64,000 nt of DNA from JBKECP01 sp047974765 (GCA_047974765.1 JBKECP010000027.1:62001-126000); one strand, 5' to 3'; shown: positions 6,593-15,160, counted from the stretch's first letter. The notes: generated by a model from the letters alone, not told the origin. A program made the numbers and translations.

Positions 6593-8869
6593 ATGTATCC
6601 ACTGTACCCAACGTATCCAGTGTACCCAACTTCACGCTCAGCTGCCCCGCGGCCCCTTTTTAGCCGACTGGGCTGCGCCCTGTTTATTGCCGCCACTCTC
6701 AGCGCCTGTCAGCCAAAGTCACCCCCGGTAGCTGATCAACAACCACCGGCAACCACATCAGGCAGTGAAGCTGCAGCTGCTGACAAATCACGGACCTATG
6801 CTGCCGTTGACAGCCAACGTCTGATCAAGGCAGATGCCGAACCCGGCCAGTGGATGAGCCACGGCCGCACCTATGATGAACAGCGTTACAGTCCACTCAA
6901 ACAAATTAATGCTGACAACATTAGTGAGCTCGGTCTGGACTGGTATTACGACTTCCCCTCTAACCGGGGTATGGAGGCCACCTCGATTGTTGTTGATGGC
7001 ATACTCTATACCACTGCTTCCTGGAGCGTGGTTTACGCCTTTGATGCCAAAACCGGCGAACATTTGTGGACATATGATCCGCAGGTACCCAAACGCTGGA
7101 TGATCAACCTGTGCTGTGACGCGGTCAATCGTGGTGTAGCGGCCTGGAACGGCAAAATTTATGTGGGTACCATTGATGGTCGGCTGGTGGCACTCGATGC
7201 CAAAAGTGGTGATGTTGTCTGGGATGTACAGACCACTGACAGGGATAAGCCCTACTCTATCACCGGTGCACCACGCATCATCAAAGGCAAAGTAATGATT
7301 GGCAACGGCGGCTCGGAGATGGGCGTACGTGGCTATATCAGTGCTTATGATGCAGAAAGTGGTGACATGGTTTGGCGCTTTTATACCATTCCCGGCAAAC
7401 CTGGCGAACCTTATGAAAACCCGATTCTGGCCAAAGCTGCCAAAACCTGGACAGGTGATAAATACTGGGAATACGGCGGTGGCGGCACCGTGTGGGATTC
7501 CATGGCCTACGATGCCGAACTTGATTTGCTGTATTTTGGTGTTGGCAACGGTTCGCCCTGGAATCGCCAGATTCGCAGCCCCGATGGCGGAGATAATCTA
7601 TTTGTTTCATCGATTGTTGCCGTCAAGCCTGACAGCGGGGAGTATGTCTGGCATTACCAGACAACACCCGGCGAGAGCTGGGATTATACAGCGACTCAGC
7701 ATATGATTCTGGCGGATATCGAGATTAACAATAACCTGCGCAAAGTGATTATGCAGGCGCCCAAAAATGGCTTTTTCTATGTTATTGACCGGGCAACAGG
7801 TGAGCTGATTTCTGCTGAAAAATACACTATGGCCACCTGGGCCAGCCATGTTGATCTGACAACCGGACGGCCAGTGGAAACAGATAATGCCCGCTATGGC
7901 GACGGCCCGGAACTGCTCTACCCCAGCACTCAGGGAGGACATAACTGGCATCCGATGAGCTATAGCCCGGATACGGGCCTGGTTTATATTCCCGCTCACA
8001 GAAGCATTATGCTCTACGCTGATGACCCTGACTTTGAGTTTGTACCGGGTGCCTGGAACCTGGGTGTTGATCTGTTGCCGGCAACACTGCCGGAAGATCC
8101 ACTTGTTCGCGCTCAGGCCCTGGCGGAGTTTACCGGCTTTATTACCGCCTGGGATCCGGTTACGCAGAAAGAGGCCTGGCGGGTACCCCACTCCAATCTC
8201 TGGAATGGCGGCCTGCTAAGCACCGCTGGTAATCTGCTCTTTCAAGGCAATGCCGATGGTGAATTTGTAGCCTACCGCGCCGACAATGGTGAAACACTGT
8301 GGTCCTCACCCGCCTATACCGGCATCGTAGCCGCACCGATCACCTATGAAATCGATGGCGAACAATACATTGCCGTAATTGCCGGCTGGGGTGGCGCCAT
8401 GGTGTCCTTTGGTGAAATAGCCAAACGCTCCGTCAAACATACGCCCCCCGGCGGCAGTAATTACAGCCGCCTGCTGGTCTATCGCCTGGGCGGCAAGGCG
8501 GCATTGCCGCTGCCGGTTAAACAGGAAACGGTTCAACCCGAACCACCGCCCCTGGAAGCCGATGAAGCCACTCTTGCAACCGGGCTCGATATTTATCTCA
8601 ACACCTGTCATTACTGCCATGGTGAAGGCGCTATCTCTGGCACCACTATCCCGGATTTGCGGATGATGGATGCCACAACCCACGATGAATTTTTAGCCAT
8701 TGTGCTCGGTGGCCTGCGCCATGAAAAAGGGATGCCGGGCTTTGCCCACCGCTTGTCTGTGGATGAGGCCAATGCAGTACATGCCTACCTGATCAAGCAG
8801 GCACATAATTTGAGACGAAAACAGGCGCAGCAACAGGAAGCTCAGGCAACAGGCGAACAGCAGCAGTGA
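6593..8869 (+). CDS. PQQ-dependent quinohemoprotein alcohol dehydrogenase, lipoprotein form
   Basis: 758 residues. Eight-bladed PQQ propeller with repeated tryptophan-docking motifs (for example DAKTGEHLW, DAKSGDVVW, DAESGDMVW, DNGETLW). It has the vicinal disulfide Cys174-Cys175 that packs on PQQ in this family and, near the C-terminus, a c-type heme site C672-HY-C675-H676 with a Met in KGMPGF as likely sixth ligand. This is the layout of type II/III quinohemoprotein alcohol dehydrogenases, periplasmic enzymes that pass electrons to the respiratory chain. I start at the ATG preceded by GAGG. The N-terminus is odd: MYPLYPTYPVYP, then a hydrophobic stretch and a lipobox LSAC, which predicts a lipid-anchored enzyme. 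The substrate is uncertain. Confidence 0.9.
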   Translation: MYPLYPTYPVYPTSRSAAPRPLFSRLGCALFIAATLSACQPKSPPVADQQPPATTSGSEAAAADKSRTYAAVDSQRLIKADAEPGQWMSHGRTYDEQRYSPLKQINADNISELGLDWYYDFPSNRGMEATSIVVDGILYTTASWSVVYAFDAKTGEHLWTYDPQVPKRWMINLCCDAVNRGVAAWNGKIYVGTIDGRLVALDAKSGDVVWDVQTTDRDKPYSITGAPRIIKGKVMIGNGGSEMGVRGYISAYDAESGDMVWRFYTIPGKPGEPYENPILAKAAKTWTGDKYWEYGGGGTVWDSMAYDAELDLLYFGVGNGSPWNRQIRSPDGGDNLFVSSIVAVKPDSGEYVWHYQTTPGESWDYTATQHMILADIEINNNLRKVIMQAPKNGFFYVIDRATGELISAEKYTMATWASHVDLTTGRPVETDNARYGDGPELLYPSTQGGHNWHPMSYSPDTGLVYIPAHRSIMLYADDPDFEFVPGAWNLGVDLLPATLPEDPLVRAQALAEFTGFITAWDPVTQKEAWRVPHSNLWNGGLLSTAGNLLFQGNADGEFVAYRADNGETLWSSPAYTGIVAAPITYEIDGEQYIAVIAGWGGAMVSFGEIAKRSVKHTPPGGSNYSRLLVYRLGGKAALPLPVKQETVQPEPPPLEADEATLATGLDIYLNTCHYCHGEGAISGTTIPDLRMMDATTHDEFLAIVLGGLRHEKGMPGFAHRLSVDEANAVHAYLIKQAHNLRRKQAQQQEAQATGEQQQ
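6596..6631 (+). repeat. tandem 18-base repeat encoding Tyr-Pro motifs
   Basis: Two 18-base units in a row, matching at 16 of 18 positions, encode YPLYPT and YPVYPT at the very N-terminus of the PQQ dehydrogenase, ahead of its signal sequence. Confidence 0.75.
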
Positions 8870-9030
8870 AAATAAAAGCGGCTGCACTGGCTCTGGCGGT
8901 TTGTCCGGCGTATTCTCCCGAACAACATGGCGCGAAGCATCAGCAACAGGGATACACACAGCGCAGAATTACTGCCCCCTACGCCGACAGCAGCCAGTCC
9001 GATAAAAGGATCTGTCAGGCAGACTTTTAA
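8866..9030 (+). CDS. possible small exported peptide overlapping the PQQ dehydrogenase stop
   Basis: A 54-residue reading frame starts at GTG in a GTGA overlap with the dehydrogenase stop codon. The N-terminus, MKIKAAALALAVCPAYS, looks like a short signal peptide; the rest is polar and has one more cysteine. The 4-base overlap is typical of coupled genes, but no family is recognised and the ribosome site is weak. It could be chance. Confidence 0.2.
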   Translation: MKIKAAALALAVCPAYSPEQHGAKHQQQGYTQRRITAPYADSSQSDKRICQADF

Positions 9031-9078
9031 CTGTCACCAAATACACAACATATAACGGACAAAACCAAGGAGCACATT

Positions 9079-10455
9079 ATGGATATCGTAGCCTCTCTCA
9101 GAGCATTGATTGGTGAATCATCGGTTCTCGATGCCCAGGCTCTGGCTGAACGGCCTGCTGGTGTGTGGCGCTCAGACACCCTGCAAGGTGCGGCTCTGGC
9201 ACGCCCTGCCAGTACACAAGAGGTTTCAGCTGTTCTCAAGTGGTGCCATGATAATGATGTCTCCGTGGTCACTCAGGGCGGACTGACCGGTCTGGTACAC
9301 GGTGCAGATACACAGGCAGGCCAGGTTATCGTTTCACTGGAGCGAATGAACAAAATTGAATCCATCAACCCCCAGCAACGTACAGCTACTGTACAGGCCG
9401 GTGTTGTTTTGCAGAATCTGCAAGAAGCAGTGGAAGCTAACGAATTGATTTTTCCGCTCGATCTGGGTGCCCGCGGCAGTGCCACAATTGGTGGCAACGC
9501 TGCCACCAATGCCGGTGGCAACCGGGTGATTCGTTACGGCATGATGCGCAATCTGGTTCTCGGGCTGGAGGTTGTCCTGGCCAATGGCCAGATCATCTCT
9601 TCAATGAACTGCCTGATCAAAAACAATGCCGGTTACGATTTGAAGCAGCTCTTTATCGGTACAGAAGGTACTCTGGGCGTGATTACCCGCCTGGTATTGC
9701 GTTTGCAGGAGGCTCCCATCACCCGCAACATGGCAATGGTCGGCTTATCTGGTTTCGACAATGTGGCAGCCCTGCTCAAACATATGGACAAACAACTAAA
9801 CGGTATTTTGTCTGCTTTTGAGGTGATGTGGCAGGATTATTACAAGCTGATTACCACCGAACCCGCCCAGGGGCGCCCGCCTGTTTCCCAGGAATACCCT
9901 TTTTATGTCTTGCTGGAAGCTCAGGGAGCAAATCCCGAACTGGATAGCCAATTGTTTTCCAGCGCACTGGAATCGGCCTTTGAAGCGGGTCTGATCGTTG
10001 ATGCTGCTATCTCTCAGTCAGAAGCCGACTGCGAACGTTTTTGGGCACTGCGCGACGATGTCGGACAAGTAATGCAGGTGGGTTATCCCATAATCTTTGA
10101 TATCTCTTTGCCCATTACCGAAATGGCTGCTTACACTGATACACTCGGGCCGGCATTACGGGAAACTATTGGTGAACACAGGCTATTTATCTTTGGTCAT
10201 CTTGGCGATGGTAATCTGCATGTCACCGTTACAGTGCCCCCGGCAGAGGGTGAACGTCACCGCAATGCCGTTGAGCGCATTGTTTATGAACCATTGGCCG
10301 CTTTCAGGGGCTCAGTATCTGCCGAGCACGGTATCGGACTGGAGAAAAAACCCTGGCTGCACATCAGCCGTTCACCAGAAGAGCTCGAACTGATGAGAAC
10401 ACTCAAGCTGGCTCTGGATCCAAAGGCTATACTCAATCCAGGGAAAATTGTATAA
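9079..10455 (+). CDS. FAD-linked 2-hydroxyacid dehydrogenase/oxidase (D-lactate or D-2-hydroxyglutarate type)
   Basis: 458 residues, normal for the VAO/GlcD family. An N-terminal FAD-binding PCMH domain (about 40-215; TQGGLTGLVHG, GSATIGGNAATNAGG, GTEGTLGVITRL) is followed by the FAD-oxidase C domain with the metal/substrate motif around His374 (GHLGDGNLH). SAEHGIG at about 414 and the closing LDPKAILNPGKI are diagnostic. It probably oxidises a D-2-hydroxy acid (lactate, glycolate or 2-hydroxyglutarate) and passes electrons to a quinone or flavoprotein. No iron-sulfur subunit lies nearby. AAGGAG stands before the ATG. It follows the PQQ dehydrogenase in the same direction, and two palindromes separate it from the wax synthase genes. 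Confidence 0.87.
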   Translation: MDIVASLRALIGESSVLDAQALAERPAGVWRSDTLQGAALARPASTQEVSAVLKWCHDNDVSVVTQGGLTGLVHGADTQAGQVIVSLERMNKIESINPQQRTATVQAGVVLQNLQEAVEANELIFPLDLGARGSATIGGNAATNAGGNRVIRYGMMRNLVLGLEVVLANGQIISSMNCLIKNNAGYDLKQLFIGTEGTLGVITRLVLRLQEAPITRNMAMVGLSGFDNVAALLKHMDKQLNGILSAFEVMWQDYYKLITTEPAQGRPPVSQEYPFYVLLEAQGANPELDSQLFSSALESAFEAGLIVDAAISQSEADCERFWALRDDVGQVMQVGYPIIFDISLPITEMAAYTDTLGPALRETIGEHRLFIFGHLGDGNLHVTVTVPPAEGERHRNAVERIVYEPLAAFRGSVSAEHGIGLEKKPWLHISRSPEELELMRTLKLALDPKAILNPGKIV

Positions 10456-10506
10456 ATCGGCACGGCGCAAGCTGTATGCCATTGGTCACAGGTCAATACA
10501 AGCCTT

Positions 10507-10533
10507 AAAATACAAAAAATTCTCCTGTATTTT
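10507..10533. promoter_or_regulatory. AT-rich palindrome upstream of the wax synthase pair
   Basis: Perfect 8-base arms AAAATACA and TGTATTTT around an 11-base spacer. It lies next to the terminator-like hairpin and 84 bases before the WS/DGAT start. It could be an operator or part of the same 3' structure. Confidence 0.3.
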
Positions 10534-10543
10534 GGGAGTGTGT

Positions 10544-10572
10544 AATCAGGCAGGCACCAAGCCTGCCTGATT
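10544..10572 (+). terminator. perfect 12-base hairpin between the FAD dehydrogenase and WS/DGAT genes
   Basis: AATCAGGCAGGC and GCCTGCCTGATT pair perfectly around the loop ACCAA. No U-run follows, but the stability and position (89 bases after the FAD gene stop) suggest transcript end or mRNA protection, so the wax synthase genes probably have their own promoter. Confidence 0.55.
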
Positions 10573-10616
10573 GCTAGGTCAATAATATAATCAGACTAAA
10601 AAGTCCGGAGGTTTTA

Positions 10617-12185
10617 ATGCGTCAGATATCAGGTGGGGACGCCCTCTTCTTGTACACTGATCGTCAAAGTCGGCATCAACATATTGCTACACTGCTTATC
10701 TACGATCCTTCCACGGCAAAAGAACAACCACTGCGATTTAAAACTATCTTGCAGACCATAGAAGAGCGGTTGGGTACTTCACCTATCTTCCGCCAAAAGC
10801 TGGTCAGTGTCCCCTTTAATCTCGATTACCCCTATTGGGTAAATGATCCCGACTTCGATCTTGAATACCATGTGCGTCATATTGCCCTGCCCAAACCGGG
10901 AGACTGGCGCCAATTTTGTATCCAGGTGTCACGTCTGCATTCTCTGTCACTGGATATGAGTCGTCCGCTGTGGGAAACCTATGTTATCGAAGGCCTGGAT
11001 AATATTGATTTTCTGCCCAAGGGCGCCTTTGCCATTATGACCAAGGTCCACCATGTAGCCATTGATGGTGTCAGTGCCGCCGAGATGATCCTTGGTTTGC
11101 ATGATTTTGAACCGAACCCGACAGAGCCCCGGCGCCAACAGCGCTGGCGACCTGGACAGGTTCCCGGTGCGGCTACCATGCTGTCCAAGGCCGGTGTTAA
11201 CAACCTTCGCAACACACTTCGTTCCAGCAAGGCACTGATAAAGGGACTGGGCAGTTCGCTAACAACATCCAACGAAGATGAAGAGACCAACAACACAGCC
11301 CAGCCGGCCGGACCTCCCACCCGTTTTAATGATCCCATCTCCCCCCACAGGGTCTGGGATGCTATTCGCTTTCCGATGGATGAAATCAAAGCCATACGCA
11401 CAGTGGCACCCGGAGCTACGATCAATGATGTTGTACTGACTATCTGCGGCGGAGCCATGACCCGCTATCTGGATGATAAGAAAGAACGTCCCGACCAGGA
11501 TTTAACGGCTATGGTACCCGTCAGTGTACGTGCTGATACCGAGCGCAATCAGGGTGGCAATAAAGTTCATCTGACCAGAGCCCGCTTGTGTACCACTGAG
11601 GATGACCCGGTCAAACGACTTGAAAAAGTGCGTGACACCATGACCACAGTGAAGGCTCTCAATGTTAATAATGCACGGCAAATGGTGGAAGTTCAGGAGC
11701 AGTTACCCGCACCGACACTGCTAATTGTTGGCCGTGCTGTAGCTGCAGCCAGAGGCCCTGGCAAAAACTATCGCAAGACTCACAACATGGTGGTCACTAA
11801 TGTCCCCGGCCCGGCCCAACCCCTGTATTTTTGTGGTGCCCGGGTGCTCATGCTGACAGGGCTGGCAGTTATCAGCGACAACCTCGGCATGAGTCATACC
11901 ATCACCAGTTACGATGGAACACTGACCATTGCACCATTGTCTGATCGTGCAATGGTGCCAGACCCTGATTTTTACGCCAAATGTGTGCGCGAAGCCTATA
12001 ACGAATTGAAAAAAGCCGCCATTAGCAAGCTCAAAACCGGGAGCAAAAGCCCCTCTGGGAAAAAAGCCGGATCCGGTGCATCCAAACCGGCGGCGGCCAC
12101 CAAAACAGCCGCCAAGGCCAAAGCCAAAGCAGCAGCGCCTCGCAAGGCGACACCCAAGAGCCAGGCCAGGAGTGATGCAAAATGA
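10617..12185 (+). CDS. wax ester synthase/diacylglycerol acyltransferase with a lysine/alanine-rich tail
   Basis: 522 residues. WS/DGAT enzymes join acyl-CoA to a fatty alcohol or diacylglycerol, making storage wax esters or triacylglycerol on the inner membrane. The catalytic HHxxxDG motif is intact (H145-H146-VAI-D150-G151), as are PLWE, NDVVL (about 273) and NVPGP in the C-terminal half. The start is set by GGAGG 6 bases before ATG. The last 55 or so residues are unusual: KKAAISKLK, KKAGSGASKPAAATK, KAKAKAAAPRK, very like histone-H1-like or PhaF/AlgP tails, which bind DNA. This tail is not part of the core family. It overlaps the next WS/DGAT gene by four bases (ATGA), so the two are translated together. 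Confidence 0.93.
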   Translation: MRQISGGDALFLYTDRQSRHQHIATLLIYDPSTAKEQPLRFKTILQTIEERLGTSPIFRQKLVSVPFNLDYPYWVNDPDFDLEYHVRHIALPKPGDWRQFCIQVSRLHSLSLDMSRPLWETYVIEGLDNIDFLPKGAFAIMTKVHHVAIDGVSAAEMILGLHDFEPNPTEPRRQQRWRPGQVPGAATMLSKAGVNNLRNTLRSSKALIKGLGSSLTTSNEDEETNNTAQPAGPPTRFNDPISPHRVWDAIRFPMDEIKAIRTVAPGATINDVVLTICGGAMTRYLDDKKERPDQDLTAMVPVSVRADTERNQGGNKVHLTRARLCTTEDDPVKRLEKVRDTMTTVKALNVNNARQMVEVQEQLPAPTLLIVGRAVAAARGPGKNYRKTHNMVVTNVPGPAQPLYFCGARVLMLTGLAVISDNLGMSHTITSYDGTLTIAPLSDRAMVPDPDFYAKCVREAYNELKKAAISKLKTGSKSPSGKKAGSGASKPAAATKTAAKAKAKAAAPRKATPKSQARSDAK

Positions 12186-13549
12186 GTAAATTGTCAGCCA
12201 TTGATGCACTTTTTCTCTCGCTTGAAAGTCGTGAGTTGCCCGCCCATATTGCCGGTTTGCAAATCTTCCAGTTACCCAAGGGCAAAGGTGCGCCCTGGTT
12301 ACAGTCGCTGCTGCAAGAAATGCGTGAACGCCAGCCCGGCTTTCCCTTCAACCAGCGTCTGGTACCGTCCATGCTCGGCACACCAACCCTGGTTGAGGAC
12401 AAGGATTTTGAAATTGACTACCATGTGCGTCACAATGTATTGCCCAAACCGGGCACCCAGGCGCAACTGGCAGCGGCAGTTGCGCGTATGCACTCCAACC
12501 TGCTCGACCGAGATCGGCCCCTGTGGGAGTTTCACCTGATTGAAGGCCTGGAGGGCCGTCGCTTCGCTTTTTATATCAAGATTCACCACGCGCTCTGTGA
12601 CGGTGCAACATTTACCAAATGGATGTCAGAGTCCACGGATCCCAAGGCCGGTTCCAAACTGAAAGCCATCTGGGAACGCAACTCTCGTGCCAGCACCGCC
12701 AGCACCCCCATTGTCGACAGCCTGCAATCGCCGATAAGTCTTCTGCGCAAATCAGCTCAGCTTTCTCTTGGGCTTGGCCGTTATGCCACCCAGATTATCA
12801 AACAGCGTTTGATTGAGGGTGACAACCGGGTTGCCCTGCCCTTGTCCGGTGCTCACACCGCACTTAATGCACCACTGACCGCTTCACGCAACCTGGCCTT
12901 TACCGAGTTTCCCCTGGATGAATTGAAGGCCATGGGTCGTACCGTCAACGGCACGCTCAATGATGTCGTATTGACTATTTGTGATGCGGCTCTGCGCCGC
13001 TATCTCGGGGAACAGGGCCAGGAGCCCAATGAGCCTATGGTCGCGGCAGTACCGGTCAATCTGCGCAAAAAGGATGCTGTTGTTGATGAGGGTAATATGG
13101 TCAGCAGCCTGCAAGTCAAATTGGGAGAACCCAACCAGTCTCCTGCCGAACGCCTGCGCATGGTCTCAGAGTCAGTAAAAATGGCCAAAGAGCTGTGCCA
13201 GGATATTCCGGCCGCAGCAACCCAGGTGGTCGGCTTTGGTTCAGCCTTGCTGGGCGCTGTCGGCAGTGCACTGCGCCTTGAAGGGATTATGCCGCCGCCA
13301 CTTAATCTGGTTATCTCCAATGTACCCGGCCCCACCAATACCCGTTACTTTTCTGGTGCCAAATTACTGGCTACCTACCCGGTGTCAGGCATTGCGCCAA
13401 TGACCGTACTGAATGTCACCGTGTACAGCTACAATAAAGTGCTCTACGTTGGCTTGGTGTCGGGGCGGCGCGCCCTGCCCCATCTGAGAGATTTGCGGCT
13501 TTGCATGGACGAGATTTATCAGGAATATAAGGCTGCTTTGCTGCCTTAG
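12182..13549 (+). CDS. second wax ester synthase/diacylglycerol acyltransferase
   Basis: 455 residues, the usual length for the family and without the basic tail of its neighbour. The motif HHALCDG (H135, H136, D140) is complete, and PLWEFHLIEG, NDVVLTICDAALR and NVPGPTNTRYF are conserved. It is a divergent paralogue of the gene in front and overlaps it by ATGA, so the cell makes both from one message. Paralogues in oil-accumulating bacteria often differ in preference for alcohol or diacylglycerol; which is which here cannot be told. A long inverted repeat lies 50 bases beyond its stop. Confidence 0.93.
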   Translation: MSKLSAIDALFLSLESRELPAHIAGLQIFQLPKGKGAPWLQSLLQEMRERQPGFPFNQRLVPSMLGTPTLVEDKDFEIDYHVRHNVLPKPGTQAQLAAAVARMHSNLLDRDRPLWEFHLIEGLEGRRFAFYIKIHHALCDGATFTKWMSESTDPKAGSKLKAIWERNSRASTASTPIVDSLQSPISLLRKSAQLSLGLGRYATQIIKQRLIEGDNRVALPLSGAHTALNAPLTASRNLAFTEFPLDELKAMGRTVNGTLNDVVLTICDAALRRYLGEQGQEPNEPMVAAVPVNLRKKDAVVDEGNMVSSLQVKLGEPNQSPAERLRMVSESVKMAKELCQDIPAAATQVVGFGSALLGAVGSALRLEGIMPPPLNLVISNVPGPTNTRYFSGAKLLATYPVSGIAPMTVLNVTVYSYNKVLYVGLVSGRRALPHLRDLRLCMDEIYQEYKAALLP

Positions 13550-13598
13550 TCAGTAGCTGTTGAGACTGGTGGTTATTTATTTATCCCGGTCAATATCA

Positions 13599-13645
13599 CA
13601 TATAAATTGCGTCACCCAGTGTGCTGGAGTGACGCAATTTATATG
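13599..13645. repeat. long, almost perfect inverted repeat
   Basis: Seventeen perfectly paired bases (CATATAAATTGCGTCAC against GTGACGCAATTTATATG), then one bulge and four more pairs (CCAG/CTGG), closed by the tetraloop TGTG. It stands 50 bases after the WS/DGAT operon. There is no U-run, so it may be a 3' stabilising structure, a protein-binding palindrome or the remains of a mobile element. Confidence 0.7.
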
Positions 13646-13667
13646 TGGCACTTTATCCCATTCATGC

Positions 13668-13703
13668 TTATTAACCCGTATGTCCATGCAGCCGGGTTAA
13701 TAA
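13668..13703. repeat. stem-loop sharing its arms with the one at 2936-2966
   Basis: Eleven-base perfect arms TTATTAACCCG and CGGGTTAATAA with a 14-base loop that ends in GCAGC. The loop side and arms resemble the stem-loop behind the AraC gene. It is terminator-like, but here 23 bases after another large palindrome. Confidence 0.55.
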
Positions 13704-14128
13704 TAATCTGCAAAAACATAATAACAATCACCCTTGTCCACCCTTGTCGGTCTGTTACTGATTGTTTTGACTTTATCCTCCTCAAGGAACCTTATTGACA
13801 GAATTAATCAACTTGACCCACTTCTCACTAACGGGTGGCGGCAGTTTCCTGAAACCTCTCTTCGCTCGAAAAAATCCTTTACAACCGAATGTCACCCGAC
13901 AACAAAGATTTATCTGCCATATGGCCATCACTTTATTTACTGTTTAATGGAACAATAAAAATGTGGCCTTATTCAGATATTCCATTATGCTCAGGCATTA
14001 TCTTCAAAGATCAAACGCTGATATTGTGTGAATTTGATAAAACCCGGTGGCGATAAATTATGTTGTGCTGCACAAATAGTTTGAAACGAGCAATTAAAAA
14101 ATTGACAACTTTCACAGGCGATTAAGAT
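13704..14128. other. AT-rich gap with no convincing gene
   Basis: 425 bases, clearly richer in A and T than the flanking metabolic genes. Short frames occur on the plus strand, but none has a family signature or a good ribosome site. A TTGACA at 14102-14107 followed after 17 bases by AGATAT (14125-14130) looks like a sigma-70 promoter, but its -10 box overlaps the glycosyltransferase ATG. Confidence 0.4.
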
Positions 14129-15160
14129 ATGCCACATTATGTGGGCCAACAAAATGACACAACTTTACCGAAAAACCAGCCTGAATTAAGCATTCTTGTT
14201 TGTGTGCTAAATGAACAGGATGCCATTGCTTTATTTTTGGACAGATTGATTCCAGTCATCAAATCAGCCACACAATCCTATGAAATAGTTTTTGTGAATG
14301 ATGGCAGCACGGATCAAACCCTGAATATCCTGTACGAAAAATGCAGCGTCAAAGACAATCATATTCGCATCATTAATCTATCCAGAAATTTTGGGAAAGA
14401 CATTGCCATGACAGCAGGCCTTGATCATGTTAAAGGCCAGGCGGTTATCCCTATGGACGTGGATTTGCAGGATCCGCCAGAACTGATCATTGACATGCTC
14501 AAGCTATGGAAAAAGGGCGCCGATACAGTTATTGCCATACGCTCCGATCGCAACAATGATAGTTTTATAAAACAAAAAACAGCTGTTGTTTTCTATAAAT
14601 TAATACAAAAAATGTCGAGTATAAAAATTCCGCAAAATGCTGGTGATTTTCGCTTGATTGACCAAAAGTTGCTAAATGTAATCCGCAGAATGCCGGAAAG
14701 ATCACGCTTTATGAAGGGTATATTCTCTTTCCCTGGATTTAAAAGTGAACATGTTTATTATAGTCGCCCACCAAGATCCACAGGAAGGTCCAAATGGGGT
14801 TTTTGGAAATTATGGAATTTTGCTCTTGATGGAATTTTTAATTTTTCAACCGTTCCCTTGCGTATATGGACTTATATGGGAGTACTCCTTGCCCTGCTTT
14901 CAACAAGCTATGCTGTCTATATTTTCTTCAAAACAATGATTCTGGGTGTGGATGTACCAGGTTATGCTTCTTTAATCTGCGCCATCCTTTTTTCGAGCGC
15001 GATAAATCTTATTGGTCTGGGTATTATCGGAGAATATATAGGGCGTATTTTTGAAGAAGTAAAAAACCGGCCCTTGTATGTGATTGAAAGTCTTTACGAG
15101 TATGAAGATTGCCTGCCTGACCCGCCGGAAAGGCCAGCTTTGCAAGCGCCACATGATTGA
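14129..15160 (+). CDS. family 2 glycosyltransferase with two C-terminal membrane helices (GtrB/polyprenyl-phosphate type)
   Basis: 343 residues. GT2 fold with FVNDGSTD (55-62) and the metal-binding D110-V-D112 within PMDVDLQDPPELI. Two membrane helices lie at about 247-268 and 282-308. This matches GtrB/DPM1-like enzymes that load a sugar onto undecaprenyl phosphate at the inner membrane for O-antigen, lipid A or wall modification. The usual partner flippase (GtrA) is not visible beside it. The gene is AT-rich compared with its neighbours and stands alone between palindromes and a convergent gene, which suggests horizontal origin. The true start may be the GTG four codons on if the promoter noted upstream is real. 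Confidence 0.85.
   Translation: MPHYVGQQNDTTLPKNQPELSILVCVLNEQDAIALFLDRLIPVIKSATQSYEIVFVNDGSTDQTLNILYEKCSVKDNHIRIINLSRNFGKDIAMTAGLDHVKGQAVIPMDVDLQDPPELIIDMLKLWKKGADTVIAIRSDRNNDSFIKQKTAVVFYKLIQKMSSIKIPQNAGDFRLIDQKLLNVIRRMPERSRFMKGIFSFPGFKSEHVYYSRPPRSTGRSKWGFWKLWNFALDGIFNFSTVPLRIWTYMGVLLALLSTSYAVYIFFKTMILGVDVPGYASLICAILFSSAINLIGLGIIGEYIGRIFEEVKNRPLYVIESLYEYEDCLPDPPERPALQAPHD

Noticed and set aside
7607..8191. A 194-codon frame opposite the PQQ dehydrogenase
   Set aside because: Antisense to conserved propeller blades; composition is that of a shadow frame.
13607..13958. Two short overlapping frames in the AT-rich gap
   Set aside because: No homology recognised, no good ribosome sites, and the first one runs through a large palindrome.
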